Shown here: one piece after another, positions 26,807 through 35,676 of the stretch
How the letters are laid out: each line of letters opens with the position of its first letter
Position numbering within the stretch: position 1 is the stretch's first letter
Assembly (NCBI GenBank): GCA_937921775.1
Contig: CAKZUK010000025.1
Location: 1-64,000, forward strand
DNA from: an uncultured Saprospiraceae bacterium
GTDB taxonomy: Bacteria > Bacteroidota > Bacteroidia > Chitinophagales > Saprospiraceae
Length of the DNA stretch: 64,000 nucleotides
Direction of reading: 5' to 3'
Program-made: the position numbers and the translations under genes
Notes under the pieces: model-generated
Told to the model about the DNA's origin: nothing
Database searches by the model: none
Seen by the model: the letters and a program-made list of their open reading frames with translations, nothing else

Positions 26807-27610
26807 ATGTCAAAAAATTTATTAGCAGGAAAAAGAGGTATCATCTTTGGTGCACTCGATGAAAAATCAATCGCCTGGAAAATAGCTGAACGCTGTGTAG
26901 AAGAGGGTGCAACAATCACACTAACCAATGCTCCTGTAGCTATGCGCTTTGGAGAGATTCTAAAATTAGGCGAAAAATTAAACGCTGAAATTATCCCTTG
27001 TGACGCTACAAGCATTGAAGATTTAGAAAACCTTTTTAGCAAATCAATGGACACACTTGGTGGCCGTTTTGATTTTGTGTTGCATGCCATTGGGATGTCC
27101 GTCAACGTTCGAAAGAAAAAGCCGTATACTGATTCGAAGCACGAATGGATGCAGAAAACTTTTGATGTTTCTGCGATCTCTTTTCACAAAATGATGCAAG
27201 TTCTTTACAAAATGGACGCTATGAATGAGTGGGGCTCTATAGTTGGACTAAGTTATATTGCTGCCCAACGTATCTTCCCTGACTATGGCGAAATGGCTGA
27301 ATCAAAAGCATTGCTCGAATCGTTTGCGCGAAGCTTTGGCTACCACTATGGCCTACAGAAAAATGTTCGGGTCAACACCATTTCACAATCTCCTACCATC
27401 ACTACAGCAGGTAGCGGTATCAAGGGTTTTGACCAATTTTTCAATTACGCCGACAAGATGTCTCCACTAGGCAATGCTTCAGCTGAAGCTTGTGCAGATT
27501 ATACAGTTTCGCTCTTCTCTGATTATACGAGAATGGTTACTATGCAAAACCTTTTCCACGACGGTGGATTCTCTAATATGGGTATGAATCCAGCTGTGTT
27601 TGATATGTAG
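26807..27610 (+). CDS. fabI: enoyl-[acyl-carrier-protein] reductase (NADH)
   Basis: FabI catalyses the last reduction step of fatty acid elongation, trans-2-enoyl-ACP to acyl-ACP. The 267-aa protein has the short-chain dehydrogenase fold with the FabI nucleotide motif (GIIFGALDEKSIAWKIA). Later come 'FVLHAIGMS' and the catalytic pair Y160/K167 in the FabI spacing Y-x6-K (YGEMAESK), then 'NTISQSPTITTAG', which covers the substrate-binding loop. Length fits the family (about 260-275). It lies downstream of recN by 85 bp and is followed by a 313-bp region with a long inverted repeat. Confidence 0.95.
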   Translation: MSKNLLAGKRGIIFGALDEKSIAWKIAERCVEEGATITLTNAPVAMRFGEILKLGEKLNAEIIPCDATSIEDLENLFSKSMDTLGGRFDFVLHAIGMSVNVRKKKPYTDSKHEWMQKTFDVSAISFHKMMQVLYKMDAMNEWGSIVGLSYIAAQRIFPDYGEMAESKALLESFARSFGYHYGLQKNVRVNTISQSPTITTAGSGIKGFDQFFNYADKMSPLGNASAEACADYTVSLFSDYTRMVTMQNLFHDGGFSNMGMNPAVFDM

Positions 27611-27662
27611 ACGAATCTAAGCTCTACACCAAGCTTTATCAATTTTAGCAAGGTTTTAAATA

Positions 27663-27773
27663 TAAAACCGCAAAATGATAAAATTAAAATGTAAAAGTGC
27701 CCGAATAATGTGGCAAAAAAAACGTCCCCACCTTTGCTGGCAACTTTTACATTTTTAATTTTTCGGTTTTACA
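27663..27773. repeat. long imperfect inverted repeat downstream of fabI
   Basis: The left arm (about 27663-27699) and right arm (about 27740-27773) share the complementary phrases AAAACCG, AAATTAAAA(A)TGTAAAAGT. They enclose a roughly 40-nt loop. In RNA it would be a long, AT-rich hairpin. Confidence 0.7.
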
Positions 27774-27774
27774 T

Positions 27775-27817
27775 CCTGCCTGGCGGCCTGTCTAGCTAGT
27801 CAGATAGACCTGACAGG
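27775..27817. repeat. dispersed palindromic element, copy 2
   Basis: About 43 bp similar to 17556-17599. It contains CCTGTC...GACAGG arms around TCTAGCTAGTCAGATAGA. It is the tidier copy and sits directly next to the long inverted repeat. Confidence 0.65.
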
Positions 27818-27923
27818 TTTTACATTTCACTTACCCTCAATTTTCTTCCCACTTTTCCGTTATTAGATAAGAAGTTGCCTAAACTTTTAAACTTTTAACC
27901 TATTTTCGTGAAAAGCTAAAAAA

Positions 27924-29909
27924 ATGTACTCAATCCTTTTCCGTCAAGGAATTAATACGATCTATCTTGTTGCTTTATATTTACTGCTCCCCTCTTTTGT
28001 ATCTGGTCAAATTACTGACTACGAACAAAAGTTTGGCGATAAAACACCAGCAAGTAATAAGGACTCGATATCTGCTATTCCAGCTCATGGAATAGACACC
28101 ATTGATTTTCATTATTTCTATCCACATAATCCAGAGCAGGAATATCCATATCGAGATACCTTTCTCAACGATGTGCAGGTTTACCACCCTTCTAGATCTA
28201 GTGCTGGAATTAATGATGATAGAATGGGAGTTACCAAATTTGACTATGCCAATACGGGGAACCTAGGTGGCGCGAATCGAGCTCTAATTTATCAACCGGG
28301 ATTTTACAAAGGGATTGACATTGGCTTTCATCAGTTTGATTTGTACAAAACTGACTTGAAAACATTTCCTTACTATCGATTAAATAAAGCCTTTACAAAC
28401 GTAGCTTTCACCCAGGGTTCCGCTCAAGAAGATACTTATTTCAAAGCACAGTTTAGTCGCAACTTTGCCAACCGGATAAACCTATCTATTGACTTCAAGC
28501 GGATCAATCACCTAGGGCAGTACCAATCGCAAAAAGCAGAGGACACTGCGCTGGGGATGGGACTTTGGTATCGATCTCCTAAAAATAATTATGAAGGATT
28601 TCTCACTTACCTTTCCAATACTGCATATGTGGAAGACAATGGAGGAATTGACACTTCTAGATTAACTCCCAACAATATAGGTCAGGCGATTAGTGTTCCG
28701 GTTTTCATAAGTGGTCAGTCTGCTAACACAGCTCATACAAGTCGGGGAATATCCTACTTCCAACATTTGCGGCTCAAGCCAATGCGAAAAGATAGTACTA
28801 CACGAAAACGGGCCTTCGCCTTTTCGCATTTGATTAATTTCCATATTGATAAATACAAATTTTCGGATACTGACCCTGACACTAGCTTCTATGATGATTT
28901 GCAAAATGATGATCGAGGATTGCGCTATTTTATTCGGGACCGGGTATTGGAAAATACATTTACCTTAAATACATATCGCCTTCAAAAGAATAAAGGAGGA
29001 GGAACAAAACAACAACGCGACTTTTTTGAAGTGGGATTGCATCATGAGTTTCACGATATAAGGCTGGAACCAACAGACAAGATTGTTCAAAACTTATACT
29101 TAAATGGCAAATGGAACTTTTCACCCAACGATCGACTTCGATTAAACACTTATGCACATCTTGGATTAGCTGGTAATGCAGGTGATTACCGACTGAGTGG
29201 TAATTTGTTTTTTGATTTGAAAAAGGTGGGACAGTTAGAAATAAAAGCGATCAACCAATTATTTGCGCCTAGTTTGGTGCACAATCAGTTCTTCATTTCT
29301 CAGGAAGAAGTCTGGAAAAATGATTTTAATAAAACTTTTGAAACTAGTTTGGCGCTCACCTATCGATTACCGAAACAGAAGTTTGAGATTTCGGGACAGT
29401 ATCATTTGCTCACAAACTTCATTTATTTTAACAGCGATGCAAAGCCTCAACAAATTGGAGATGTGATGAATATTGGGCAACTCATTGTGCAAAAGGAATT
29501 CAAAGTTTGGAAGTTGCACTTGAAGAATAAATTCATCCTTCAAGAGACTTCTCAGGGTGAGTTGCGATTACCTAATTTATATTCAAGTCACTCTTTATTT
29601 TATCAAGGAAAAATATTTAAACGAGTGTTGGATGTTCAATTAGGTTTTGACTTCCATATCAATAATCCATATTTTGGCGATACTTACCAACATCTGATTG
29701 GCCAGTTCCATTTACAAGATGACGAACGAATTGAGGCTTACCCTGACATAGATGCCTTTATGAATTTTAAAGTTAAATGGTTTCGATTTTTCCTAAAGAT
29801 GGAGAATATGTATAATCTTTTCTCTGATGATTTTTATTATCAGGTTGAAGGTTATCCTATGCCTTATCAACATTTACGCTTTGGCATCTCTTGGCAGTTT
29901 GTAGATTAA
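27924..29909 (+). CDS. putative porin (Porin_10 family)
   Basis: An outer-membrane beta-barrel protein of 661 aa. It starts with a signal peptide (cleavage near FVSGQ, residue 28). The body shows alternating short amphipathic strands typical of a barrel, with phrases such as 'ALIYQPGFYKGIDIGFHQFD', 'AQFSRNFANRINLSIDFKRI' and 'FMNFKVKWFRFFLKMENMYN', and a C-terminal 'HLRFGISWQFVD' ending in aromatic/hydrophobic residues as a barrel does. This pattern fits the Bacteroidota putative porin family (Porin_10). The permeant is unknown. It is monocistronic, with a bidirectional terminator just downstream. Confidence 0.85.
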   Translation: MYSILFRQGINTIYLVALYLLLPSFVSGQITDYEQKFGDKTPASNKDSISAIPAHGIDTIDFHYFYPHNPEQEYPYRDTFLNDVQVYHPSRSSAGINDDRMGVTKFDYANTGNLGGANRALIYQPGFYKGIDIGFHQFDLYKTDLKTFPYYRLNKAFTNVAFTQGSAQEDTYFKAQFSRNFANRINLSIDFKRINHLGQYQSQKAEDTALGMGLWYRSPKNNYEGFLTYLSNTAYVEDNGGIDTSRLTPNNIGQAISVPVFISGQSANTAHTSRGISYFQHLRLKPMRKDSTTRKRAFAFSHLINFHIDKYKFSDTDPDTSFYDDLQNDDRGLRYFIRDRVLENTFTLNTYRLQKNKGGGTKQQRDFFEVGLHHEFHDIRLEPTDKIVQNLYLNGKWNFSPNDRLRLNTYAHLGLAGNAGDYRLSGNLFFDLKKVGQLEIKAINQLFAPSLVHNQFFISQEEVWKNDFNKTFETSLALTYRLPKQKFEISGQYHLLTNFIYFNSDAKPQQIGDVMNIGQLIVQKEFKVWKLHLKNKFILQETSQGELRLPNLYSSHSLFYQGKIFKRVLDVQLGFDFHINNPYFGDTYQHLIGQFHLQDDERIEAYPDIDAFMNFKVKWFRFFLKMENMYNLFSDDFYYQVEGYPMPYQHLRFGISWQFVD

Positions 29910-29932
29910 TTAATCTGGAGTTGTTTAAATTG

Positions 29933-29970
29933 AAAAATCCCAAGCCTGCCTAAGCAAGATTGGGATTTTT
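29933..29970. terminator. bidirectional terminator between the convergent porin and LOG genes
   Basis: A perfect 11-bp inverted repeat (29933-29943 and 29960-29970) with a 16-nt loop. T-runs follow the stem on the plus strand and also on the minus strand, so it can end transcripts from both convergent genes. Confidence 0.9.
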
Positions 29971-29998
29971 TATTAGAAGACTTGTTAAGCTAATTGAT

Positions 29999-30724
29999 TT
30001 ACAATTCGTAGTTCGGGCTTAATTTAGCACCCTCTTTTCCAGAGTTATAAAACTTGTTGATAATCTCAATTGCTTCTTCTGCTGTATCTACGATAGGAAT
30101 CAAATCCAAATCGTCTTCATTAATATTTCCGTGACCCAACATTACTTTTTCAATCCATTCCTTCATACCAGTCCAGAAGCCAGAGCCTACTAAAATGACT
30201 GGTACTTTAGTGATTTTTTTAGTCTGAATAAGTGTTAGTACTTCAAATAGTTCGTCCATTGTTCCGTAACCACCAGGAAGTACAACAAATGCCTGTGCAT
30301 ATTTTACGAACATCACTTTTCGTACGAAGAAGTAACGGAAGTTTAGATTGTGCTCTGGATCAATGTATGGATTGTGGCTTTGCTCAAAAGGCAAGTCAAT
30401 GTTTAGTCCAACGGACAAACCGTCTTCGCTCATAGAAGCACCTTTGTTACCAGCTTCCATGATACCAGGTCCTCCTCCAGTAATCACACCAAATCCCTCA
30501 AGGGTAAGTTTGTGTGCTACGTCAACGGCAAGTTTGTAGTATTTATCTTCTGGTTTGGTACGCGCAGAACCAAAAATAGAAATACAAGGGTCGATATTGT
30601 TCATTACCTCAAAGCTTTCAACAAACTCAGAGATTACCTTGAACATAGTCCAAGCATTTTCACCTTTAATTTTACTCCATTGTTTCATATGTCTTCCAGT
30701 GGGGTTCGTTTCAGAATTACTCAT
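29999..30724 (-). CDS. LOG-family protein (TIGR00730-like Rossmann nucleotide hydrolase)
   Basis: The 241-aa protein has the LOG-family signature PGGYGTMDELFEVLTLIQ and the upstream 'ITGGGPGIMEAGNKGA' loop. Such proteins are cytokinin riboside 5'-monophosphate phosphoribohydrolases or related nucleotide N-glycosidases; in bacteria without plant contact the physiological substrate is often unknown. Phosphate- and ribose-binding residues are intact (R35-like in 'FGSARTKPEDKYY', E in GTMDE). The extra N-terminal 35 residues are typical of the longer bacterial members. It follows the sigma-54 regulator on the same strand after a hairpin at 30836-30863, so it is probably transcribed separately. 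Confidence 0.9.
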   Translation of the reverse strand: MSNSETNPTGRHMKQWSKIKGENAWTMFKVISEFVESFEVMNNIDPCISIFGSARTKPEDKYYKLAVDVAHKLTLEGFGVITGGGPGIMEAGNKGASMSEDGLSVGLNIDLPFEQSHNPYIDPEHNLNFRYFFVRKVMFVKYAQAFVVLPGGYGTMDELFEVLTLIQTKKITKVPVILVGSGFWTGMKEWIEKVMLGHGNINEDDLDLIPIVDTAEEAIEIINKFYNSGKEGAKLSPNYEL

Positions 30725-30835
30725 TTTTTAGTTTTTTTTTAGTGTTAACAAAATTGTGTTTTGAGGTGGTAGTGCCACAACTACACCTTTTGTTTTTCTC
30801 GGTTCTTTTCTTTTATGTAAGTTTATCATACATAA

Positions 30836-30863
30836 CAAGGCCCGTCAAAATTGACAGGCCTTG
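30836..30863 (-). terminator. hairpin after the sigma-54 regulator gene
   Basis: A 13-bp inverted repeat (30836-30848 and 30851-30863, one mismatch) with a 2-nt loop. On the minus strand the following T-run is short, so termination may be weak. It lies about 58 bp past the regulator's stop codon. Confidence 0.6.
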
Positions 30864-30921
30864 CTAGTTAATGATTTTTTTTACAATTTCAAAGTCTTGA
30901 AGTTATTTTAAAACCATGTCC

Positions 30922-32193
30922 TTAGGACGCTTTGAAATTAGAATATTCTTTTTCGATGAATTTGTGTAAATCGTCAACGTTATTGAAGCGTTCAAATACT
31001 TTTTTAAATTCGCTCACTTCTTCTTCGCTGTTAGGTACTACAAAACGCATCACATCTTCTTCGTTGATTTCTTCACCACTAAGAATGATCAAACGTTCAA
31101 CGACATTTCGAAGTTCACGAATATTACCACTCCAGTTTACATTTTTCAATGAGAGCATTGCCTCTTTCGTTACTTTCTTAGGAGACACCCCATATTCATC
31201 ACAAACCATTTTGTTGAAGTGATCAACCAAGGCAGGAATATCCTCTCGGCGCTCATTCAATGGTGGTACGTTAATGATGATAACTGCTAAACGGTGATAA
31301 AGATCCTCACGAAAACGCTTACATCGAATCTCTTCCCGAAGGTCTTTATTCGTTGCTGCTACAACTCTTACATCTACTTTTATCTCTTTCTCACCACCTA
31401 CTCTTGTAATTTTATTTTCTTGCAAAGCACGAAGTACTTTTGCTTGAGCACTCAAACTCATATCTCCGATTTCATCAAGGAAGATAGTTCCACCGTTAGC
31501 TGATTCGAATTTACCAATACGTTGTTTGTGTGCAGAAGTAAAGGAACCTTTTTCGTGGCCAAACAATTCACTCTCGATCAATTCAGAAGGAATCGCAGCA
31601 CAGTTTACTTCAATAATAGGATACTTAGCTCGAGAGCTTTTTTCGTGCATCCAACGAGCCACTAATTCTTTACCTGTACCGTTTGATCCTGTGATCAAAA
31701 CACGTGCATCAGTAGGTGCTACTCTTTCTATTGTTTCTTTTATTTTAGTAATGGACGGAGATGCTCCAATGATTTCCTGATTCTTTCTTTTCGAAACCTT
31801 TCGCTGCAACACCTTAGTCTCGGTAATCAGACTTGATTTGTCCATTGCATTTCGAACAGTGATCAACATTCTGTTAAGATCCGGTGGCTTAGAAATAAAG
31901 TCAAAGGCACCTTTTTTCACTGCCTCTACAGCTGTGTCTATGTTAGCATGACCTGAGATCATAATTACTGGCGTATCAGAAGCCAGTAATGCTACTCTTT
32001 CCAATGCTTCCATCCCATCCATTTTGGGCATTTTAATATCCATGATGACCACATCATAGGAACTCTTCTTAAGTTTTACCATACAATCAAGGCCATCAAT
32101 AGCCTCATCTACATCGTATTTCTCAAACTCAAGAATCTCGCGTAGGGTTTTGCGGATGCTTGACTCATCATCAACTACTAAAATCTTTGCCAT
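30922..32193 (-). CDS. sigma-54-interacting response regulator lacking a DNA-binding domain
   Basis: The 423-aa protein has an NtrC-type receiver (residues 1-120, phospho-acceptor D52, K105-like in FISKPPD) and an AAA+ domain (about 140-365). The latter has Walker A GSNGTGKE, GHEKGSFTSA in place of the canonical GAFTGA loop, Walker B 'GGTIFLDEIGDM', the arginine-finger region 'RFREDLYHRLAVI', and 'NWSGNIRELRNVVERLI'. NtrC-type proteins normally end in a Fis-like helix-turn-helix with a 'KTAE.LGI.R..LY.K' motif; here the protein stops after 'LHKFIEKEYSNFKAS'. I checked the three frames just past the stop and found no continuation of that domain. FlgR of Helicobacter is a known precedent for an HTH-less sigma-54 activator. 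Its kinase partner is not adjacent; the NtrY-like kinase at 54419 is one candidate. Confidence 0.9.
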   Translation of the reverse strand: MAKILVVDDESSIRKTLREILEFEKYDVDEAIDGLDCMVKLKKSSYDVVIMDIKMPKMDGMEALERVALLASDTPVIMISGHANIDTAVEAVKKGAFDFISKPPDLNRMLITVRNAMDKSSLITETKVLQRKVSKRKNQEIIGASPSITKIKETIERVAPTDARVLITGSNGTGKELVARWMHEKSSRAKYPIIEVNCAAIPSELIESELFGHEKGSFTSAHKQRIGKFESANGGTIFLDEIGDMSLSAQAKVLRALQENKITRVGGEKEIKVDVRVVAATNKDLREEIRCKRFREDLYHRLAVIIINVPPLNERREDIPALVDHFNKMVCDEYGVSPKKVTKEAMLSLKNVNWSGNIRELRNVVERLIILSGEEINEEDVMRFVVPNSEEEVSEFKKVFERFNNVDDLHKFIEKEYSNFKAS

Positions 32194-32383
32194 ACTAAAA
32201 TTGATTTTTGTTTTCCGTAATATAAAAGGTGTTATACTCTAGAGGTTTACCTTCAATTTTAACGCCAAATTCTTTCATTTAGTTACTTTTAGAAATAAAA
32301 AATGCAAAAAAAATCTATATATTAGTATTTGGCGGGTCAACAAGTTATAATTATTAAATTTTAACTCATTAATTAAGAGATCC

Positions 32384-33577
32384 TTAACTTGCTTCCAACT
32401 CTTTTATCGCCATCCATGCCATGAGTCCTGTACTCAAAGCCAAACTTTTCTCGTCAATATCAAATGTATTGGTGTGTACTGGAGATGTAATACCTCTTGC
32501 CTTGTTACCAGTTCCTAAACGATAAAAACAGGCTGGTATTACTTGAGAATAATAGGAAAAGTCCTCTGCTGTCATGCGAGGAGGAAGATCAACTACCTGC
32601 TCTACCCCCAAATATTCAATAGCGTATTGCTTTGCTTTTGCAGTGAGCTCTTCATTATTATGCAAAACCGGATAGCCCTTGACTACTTTAAACTCACAAC
32701 TTCCGCCAAATCCGTCTGCAATTTGCTCAGCCATGTGGATCATTTTACGATGAGCCTCTTCTCTCCACTCTTCGTCCATAGTTCGAAAAGTACCTTCTAA
32801 CTTTATTTCATCAGGAATTATATTGGTAGCACCTCCTACTGAATTTATTTTTCCGAATGTCAATACTGTTGGCATATAAGGATTAGCATTTCTGCTAACA
32901 ATTTGCTGTAAAGAAAGTACTATGTTAGAAACAATGACTAATGGGTCTACGCAATTTTGTGGCAAAGCACCATGCCCGCCTTTTCCCTTAACCGTCATGT
33001 ACAATTCATCAGCAGATGCCATGTAGCGACCAGGACAGAGCCCTATCTTACCTGCTTCAAGTGGTGGATGCACATGCTGTCCAAAGATGCTTAGTGGTTT
33101 TGGGTTTTCTAGTACACCTTCTTTTATCAAGATGGATGCACCTCCAGGTAGCTTTTCTTCAGCAGGTTGAAAAATTAATTTTATGGTTCCCCCAAAATGT
33201 TCCCGTACATCATTGAGTATCATTGCCGTTCCCAACAAAGACGCCGTATGAGCATCGTGTCCGCATGCATGCATGATGCCCTCTGCTGTTGATTTATAAG
33301 ATACCTCATTAGCTTCTGTAATCGGCAAGGCATCAATGTCTGCCCTTAATGCAATTACTTTATCCCCTTTCTTTTTTCCTTCGATGATTGCAACAACCCC
33401 ATTTTCTGCCCAACCATGTTCGTGTGCAATTCCAAGCTCGCCCAATTGTTTTGCAATGAATTGGCCTGTATTTATCTCTTTGTAAGATAATTCTGGATTT
33501 GCATGCAAATGCCTTCTATTTTTCACAACTTCAGGAAATACCTGCTGAGCACGTTTTTTAATTTCTTCTAAAAGCAT
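32384..33577 (-). CDS. M20-family amidohydrolase (N-acyl amino acid / hippurate-type)
   Basis: The 397-aa enzyme belongs to the M20D metallo-amidohydrolases, which hydrolyse N-acylated amino acids. Visible motifs: 'RADIDALPITEANEVSYKS', 'MHACGHDAHTASLLG' (metal-binding His and Asp), 'FQPAEEKLPGGASILIKEGV' (catalytic Glu pair), 'GKGGHGALPQNCVDP' in the dimerisation domain, and 'PRMTAEDFSYYSQVIPACFYRLG' with a C-terminal metal ligand. I place the start at 33577 (MLLEEIKKRAQ) because homologues begin here; an upstream in-frame ATG at 33634 would add 19 non-family residues. It is the third gene of a same-strand run with recR and the glycosyltransferase, 140 bp downstream of the latter. Confidence 0.9.
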   Translation of the reverse strand: MLLEEIKKRAQQVFPEVVKNRRHLHANPELSYKEINTGQFIAKQLGELGIAHEHGWAENGVVAIIEGKKKGDKVIALRADIDALPITEANEVSYKSTAEGIMHACGHDAHTASLLGTAMILNDVREHFGGTIKLIFQPAEEKLPGGASILIKEGVLENPKPLSIFGQHVHPPLEAGKIGLCPGRYMASADELYMTVKGKGGHGALPQNCVDPLVIVSNIVLSLQQIVSRNANPYMPTVLTFGKINSVGGATNIIPDEIKLEGTFRTMDEEWREEAHRKMIHMAEQIADGFGGSCEFKVVKGYPVLHNNEELTAKAKQYAIEYLGVEQVVDLPPRMTAEDFSYYSQVIPACFYRLGTGNKARGITSPVHTNTFDIDEKSLALSTGLMAWMAIKELEAS

Positions 33578-33717
33578 ATATAATTTAGTTAGTTCTTTGA
33601 CAAATCCCGTGATAGAATCCAATGATAAAATCAACGTTTTCTTCGGTCACTTTCGCTTGCATTTTAACATTGATTACGTTATTTATCAAAGAACGATTTA
33701 GTTTAATGAGAATGGCA

Positions 33718-35667
33718 CTATCGCTTCATAAGTCCTTTCCAGATAATATCCAGATCGTTAGAAGTATTGTAATCTTTGGCGTAGAGAAAATTCATTCGTT
33801 TAACTGTATGCTCATCTATCTTTTTCAAACGAATTGCATCTAAGGGTGAGAATACTCCTAAGCTAATCGTGGGTAGATTATTTTGTTTTTCCGTTTCCGG
33901 AATATACCCGACCCAACTTTTCCTAGCGAATAGTACTTCAAAGATTCGTTTAAAGTAAACTGACTTATTGTTTACTATAAAAATTAGAATCGGTGAAAGT
34001 AGTAAACAGGCTATGGATACCAAGATATCCTGAAACCGCTTATTTCTTTTATTTATTCGCTCTGTTATTTGAAAACGAATATCAATGGTGTACAACTCGC
34101 CTGCTGTATTCTTAGAGCTACTCCCAATAATACTAAGACTTTCCTTTGGTACTATTTTATAAGTATAATCAGGGCCGAGTTTGCTCATCCAATGCATAAT
34201 ATCTTGCGAAGAAATATCTTTAGAACAAAAGATCAATTCATCCACTTGGTAAATATGAACTACTTCATCTAGTTGATCTATATTACTTAGATATTGTTCA
34301 GGTTCATCTACTTTAGGAGGAGCAACTGTTCCTATAAAATTTCGCTGTAGTTCTGCTTGCATCAGAAGGTTTCGTACCCGTTGACTTTCTTCTACTGAGC
34401 CAACGATAGCTAAGTTATGTGTTTTTTCAATCCCAAAATTAAAATTTCCATGTCGTAGAAAATGCCATAAGAATCGCAAACTTGTTGTTGACAAAACTGC
34501 CCATATGGCACCTAGTATAATTAAAATTCTGGAAGGTCGGTATTGTAAATCCAAAAACCCATAAACAGCTGCCAGTAAAATTGTTCCAAATAAAAGTCCT
34601 CTAATTAGTTTTCGGATATTCGCATTTATATCATAGCCCCCACTCAAATAAATTCCAGAAATCCAGATGGCAATATAAAGCGGAGTGTTAAACGAAAGGA
34701 ATGAAGAACCATAATAATTGGGGTCATTAAAATAATAATTAGCCCAAAAGTCTTTTAAAAAGTACATTCCAAAAAAGATCACGATTGAATCAAGTAGCGG
34801 CATGTACATTTGACGAATCAAGTTTCCAACAACAGTAATGGATGCCCGAAAATAAATCGCCATCTTCATTATCATAACAAACATCCAAGCTTTTTCTCCT
34901 TGAAAGTGTTTGCGCGCAAAAATGATCATTGCGTTGTAAAAAACTTTTACATAATTTAGACTACCTTTCTTTGTACTCTCTCCTTTGTAATGAATGATCG
35001 TCGAATCAGCAAAGTAATAATTTTTATACCCTGCTTTGACAATCCGATATGACAGATCAATATCTTCACCATACATAAAAAAGGTCTCATCCAGCAATCC
35101 AATTTCATCTAATATTGATTTACGCAAAAGCATAAAAGCTCCTGCTAGTACCTCGACCTCATGATTTTCTTCTTTGTCTAAATAACCAAGATGATAATGA
35201 TTGAATGTTTTTGATTTGGGAAATAGTTTTGAAAGGCCAAAAGCTTTTGCAAAAGCAACAAAAGGAGATGGAAAGCCACGCTTGCTCTCTGGTAAAAAAT
35301 TTCCGGAGCCATCAATCATCTTAATCCCTAGTCCCCCACCTTCAGGATGTACATCCATAAAGGCAACTACTTTTTCAAAAGTATCTTCTTCCACCACCGT
35401 ATCTGGGTTGAGCAATAAAACATACTCGCCTTTTGATTGATGAATGGCTTGATTGTTAGCTGTAGAGAAACCAACATTATCTTTATTTGCGATAAGCTTT
35501 ACTTCCGGAAAACTTTCCCGCACCATTTTTACAGAATCGTCTACCGAGTTATTGTCAACCACAAATACCTCTGCCTCCAGGTTAGCACAAGCAATCCGGA
35601 CAGATAGTAAAGCCTGCTCAAGAAAATACTTGACATTATAATTAACAATAATTATCGAAAGCTTCAT
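33718..35667 (-). CDS. glycosyltransferase family 2 fused to a sugar-transferase-type membrane/Rossmann region
   Basis: The N-terminal about 250 residues are a GT-A glycosyltransferase of the rhamnosyl-transferase-like group (SIIIVNYNVKYFLEQ, VFVVDNNSVDDS, GEYVLLLNPDTVVEED, 'FMYGEDIDLSYRI'). It is followed by about four hydrophobic helices (about 260-395) and then a Rossmann-like domain (about 405-550; 'NLAIVGSVEESQRVRNLL', 'DELIFCSKDISSQDIMHWM'). That part resembles the CoA-binding-like domain upstream of the catalytic domain in polyprenyl-phosphate hexose-1-phosphate transferases. The catalytic transferase domain itself is not present; the tail (550-649) ends with one more hydrophobic segment and a basic region. 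Probably it adds sugars to a surface polysaccharide or lipid-linked glycan. It begins 9 bp after recR. Confidence 0.85.
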   Translation of the reverse strand: MKLSIIIVNYNVKYFLEQALLSVRIACANLEAEVFVVDNNSVDDSVKMVRESFPEVKLIANKDNVGFSTANNQAIHQSKGEYVLLLNPDTVVEEDTFEKVVAFMDVHPEGGGLGIKMIDGSGNFLPESKRGFPSPFVAFAKAFGLSKLFPKSKTFNHYHLGYLDKEENHEVEVLAGAFMLLRKSILDEIGLLDETFFMYGEDIDLSYRIVKAGYKNYYFADSTIIHYKGESTKKGSLNYVKVFYNAMIIFARKHFQGEKAWMFVMIMKMAIYFRASITVVGNLIRQMYMPLLDSIVIFFGMYFLKDFWANYYFNDPNYYGSSFLSFNTPLYIAIWISGIYLSGGYDINANIRKLIRGLLFGTILLAAVYGFLDLQYRPSRILIILGAIWAVLSTTSLRFLWHFLRHGNFNFGIEKTHNLAIVGSVEESQRVRNLLMQAELQRNFIGTVAPPKVDEPEQYLSNIDQLDEVVHIYQVDELIFCSKDISSQDIMHWMSKLGPDYTYKIVPKESLSIIGSSSKNTAGELYTIDIRFQITERINKRNKRFQDILVSIACLLLSPILIFIVNNKSVYFKRIFEVLFARKSWVGYIPETEKQNNLPTISLGVFSPLDAIRLKKIDEHTVKRMNFLYAKDYNTSNDLDIIWKGLMKR

Positions 35668-35676
35668 TAGCTGTTT

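Larger units (their letters stand above)
27611..27923. other. 313-bp intergenic region with repeats
   Basis: It holds a roughly 110-bp imperfect inverted repeat (27663-27773), immediately followed by the second copy of a dispersed palindrome (27775-27817). TTTTACAT occurs three times within 90 bp on either side of the palindrome. No gene is visible. The porin promoter should lie in the last 100 bp. Confidence 0.6.

Noticed and set aside
30840-30925. Frameshift hiding an HTH domain after the sigma-54 regulator
   Set aside because: I read the three minus-strand frames after the stop. Each stops within about 15 codons, and none resembles a Fis-type helix-turn-helix.
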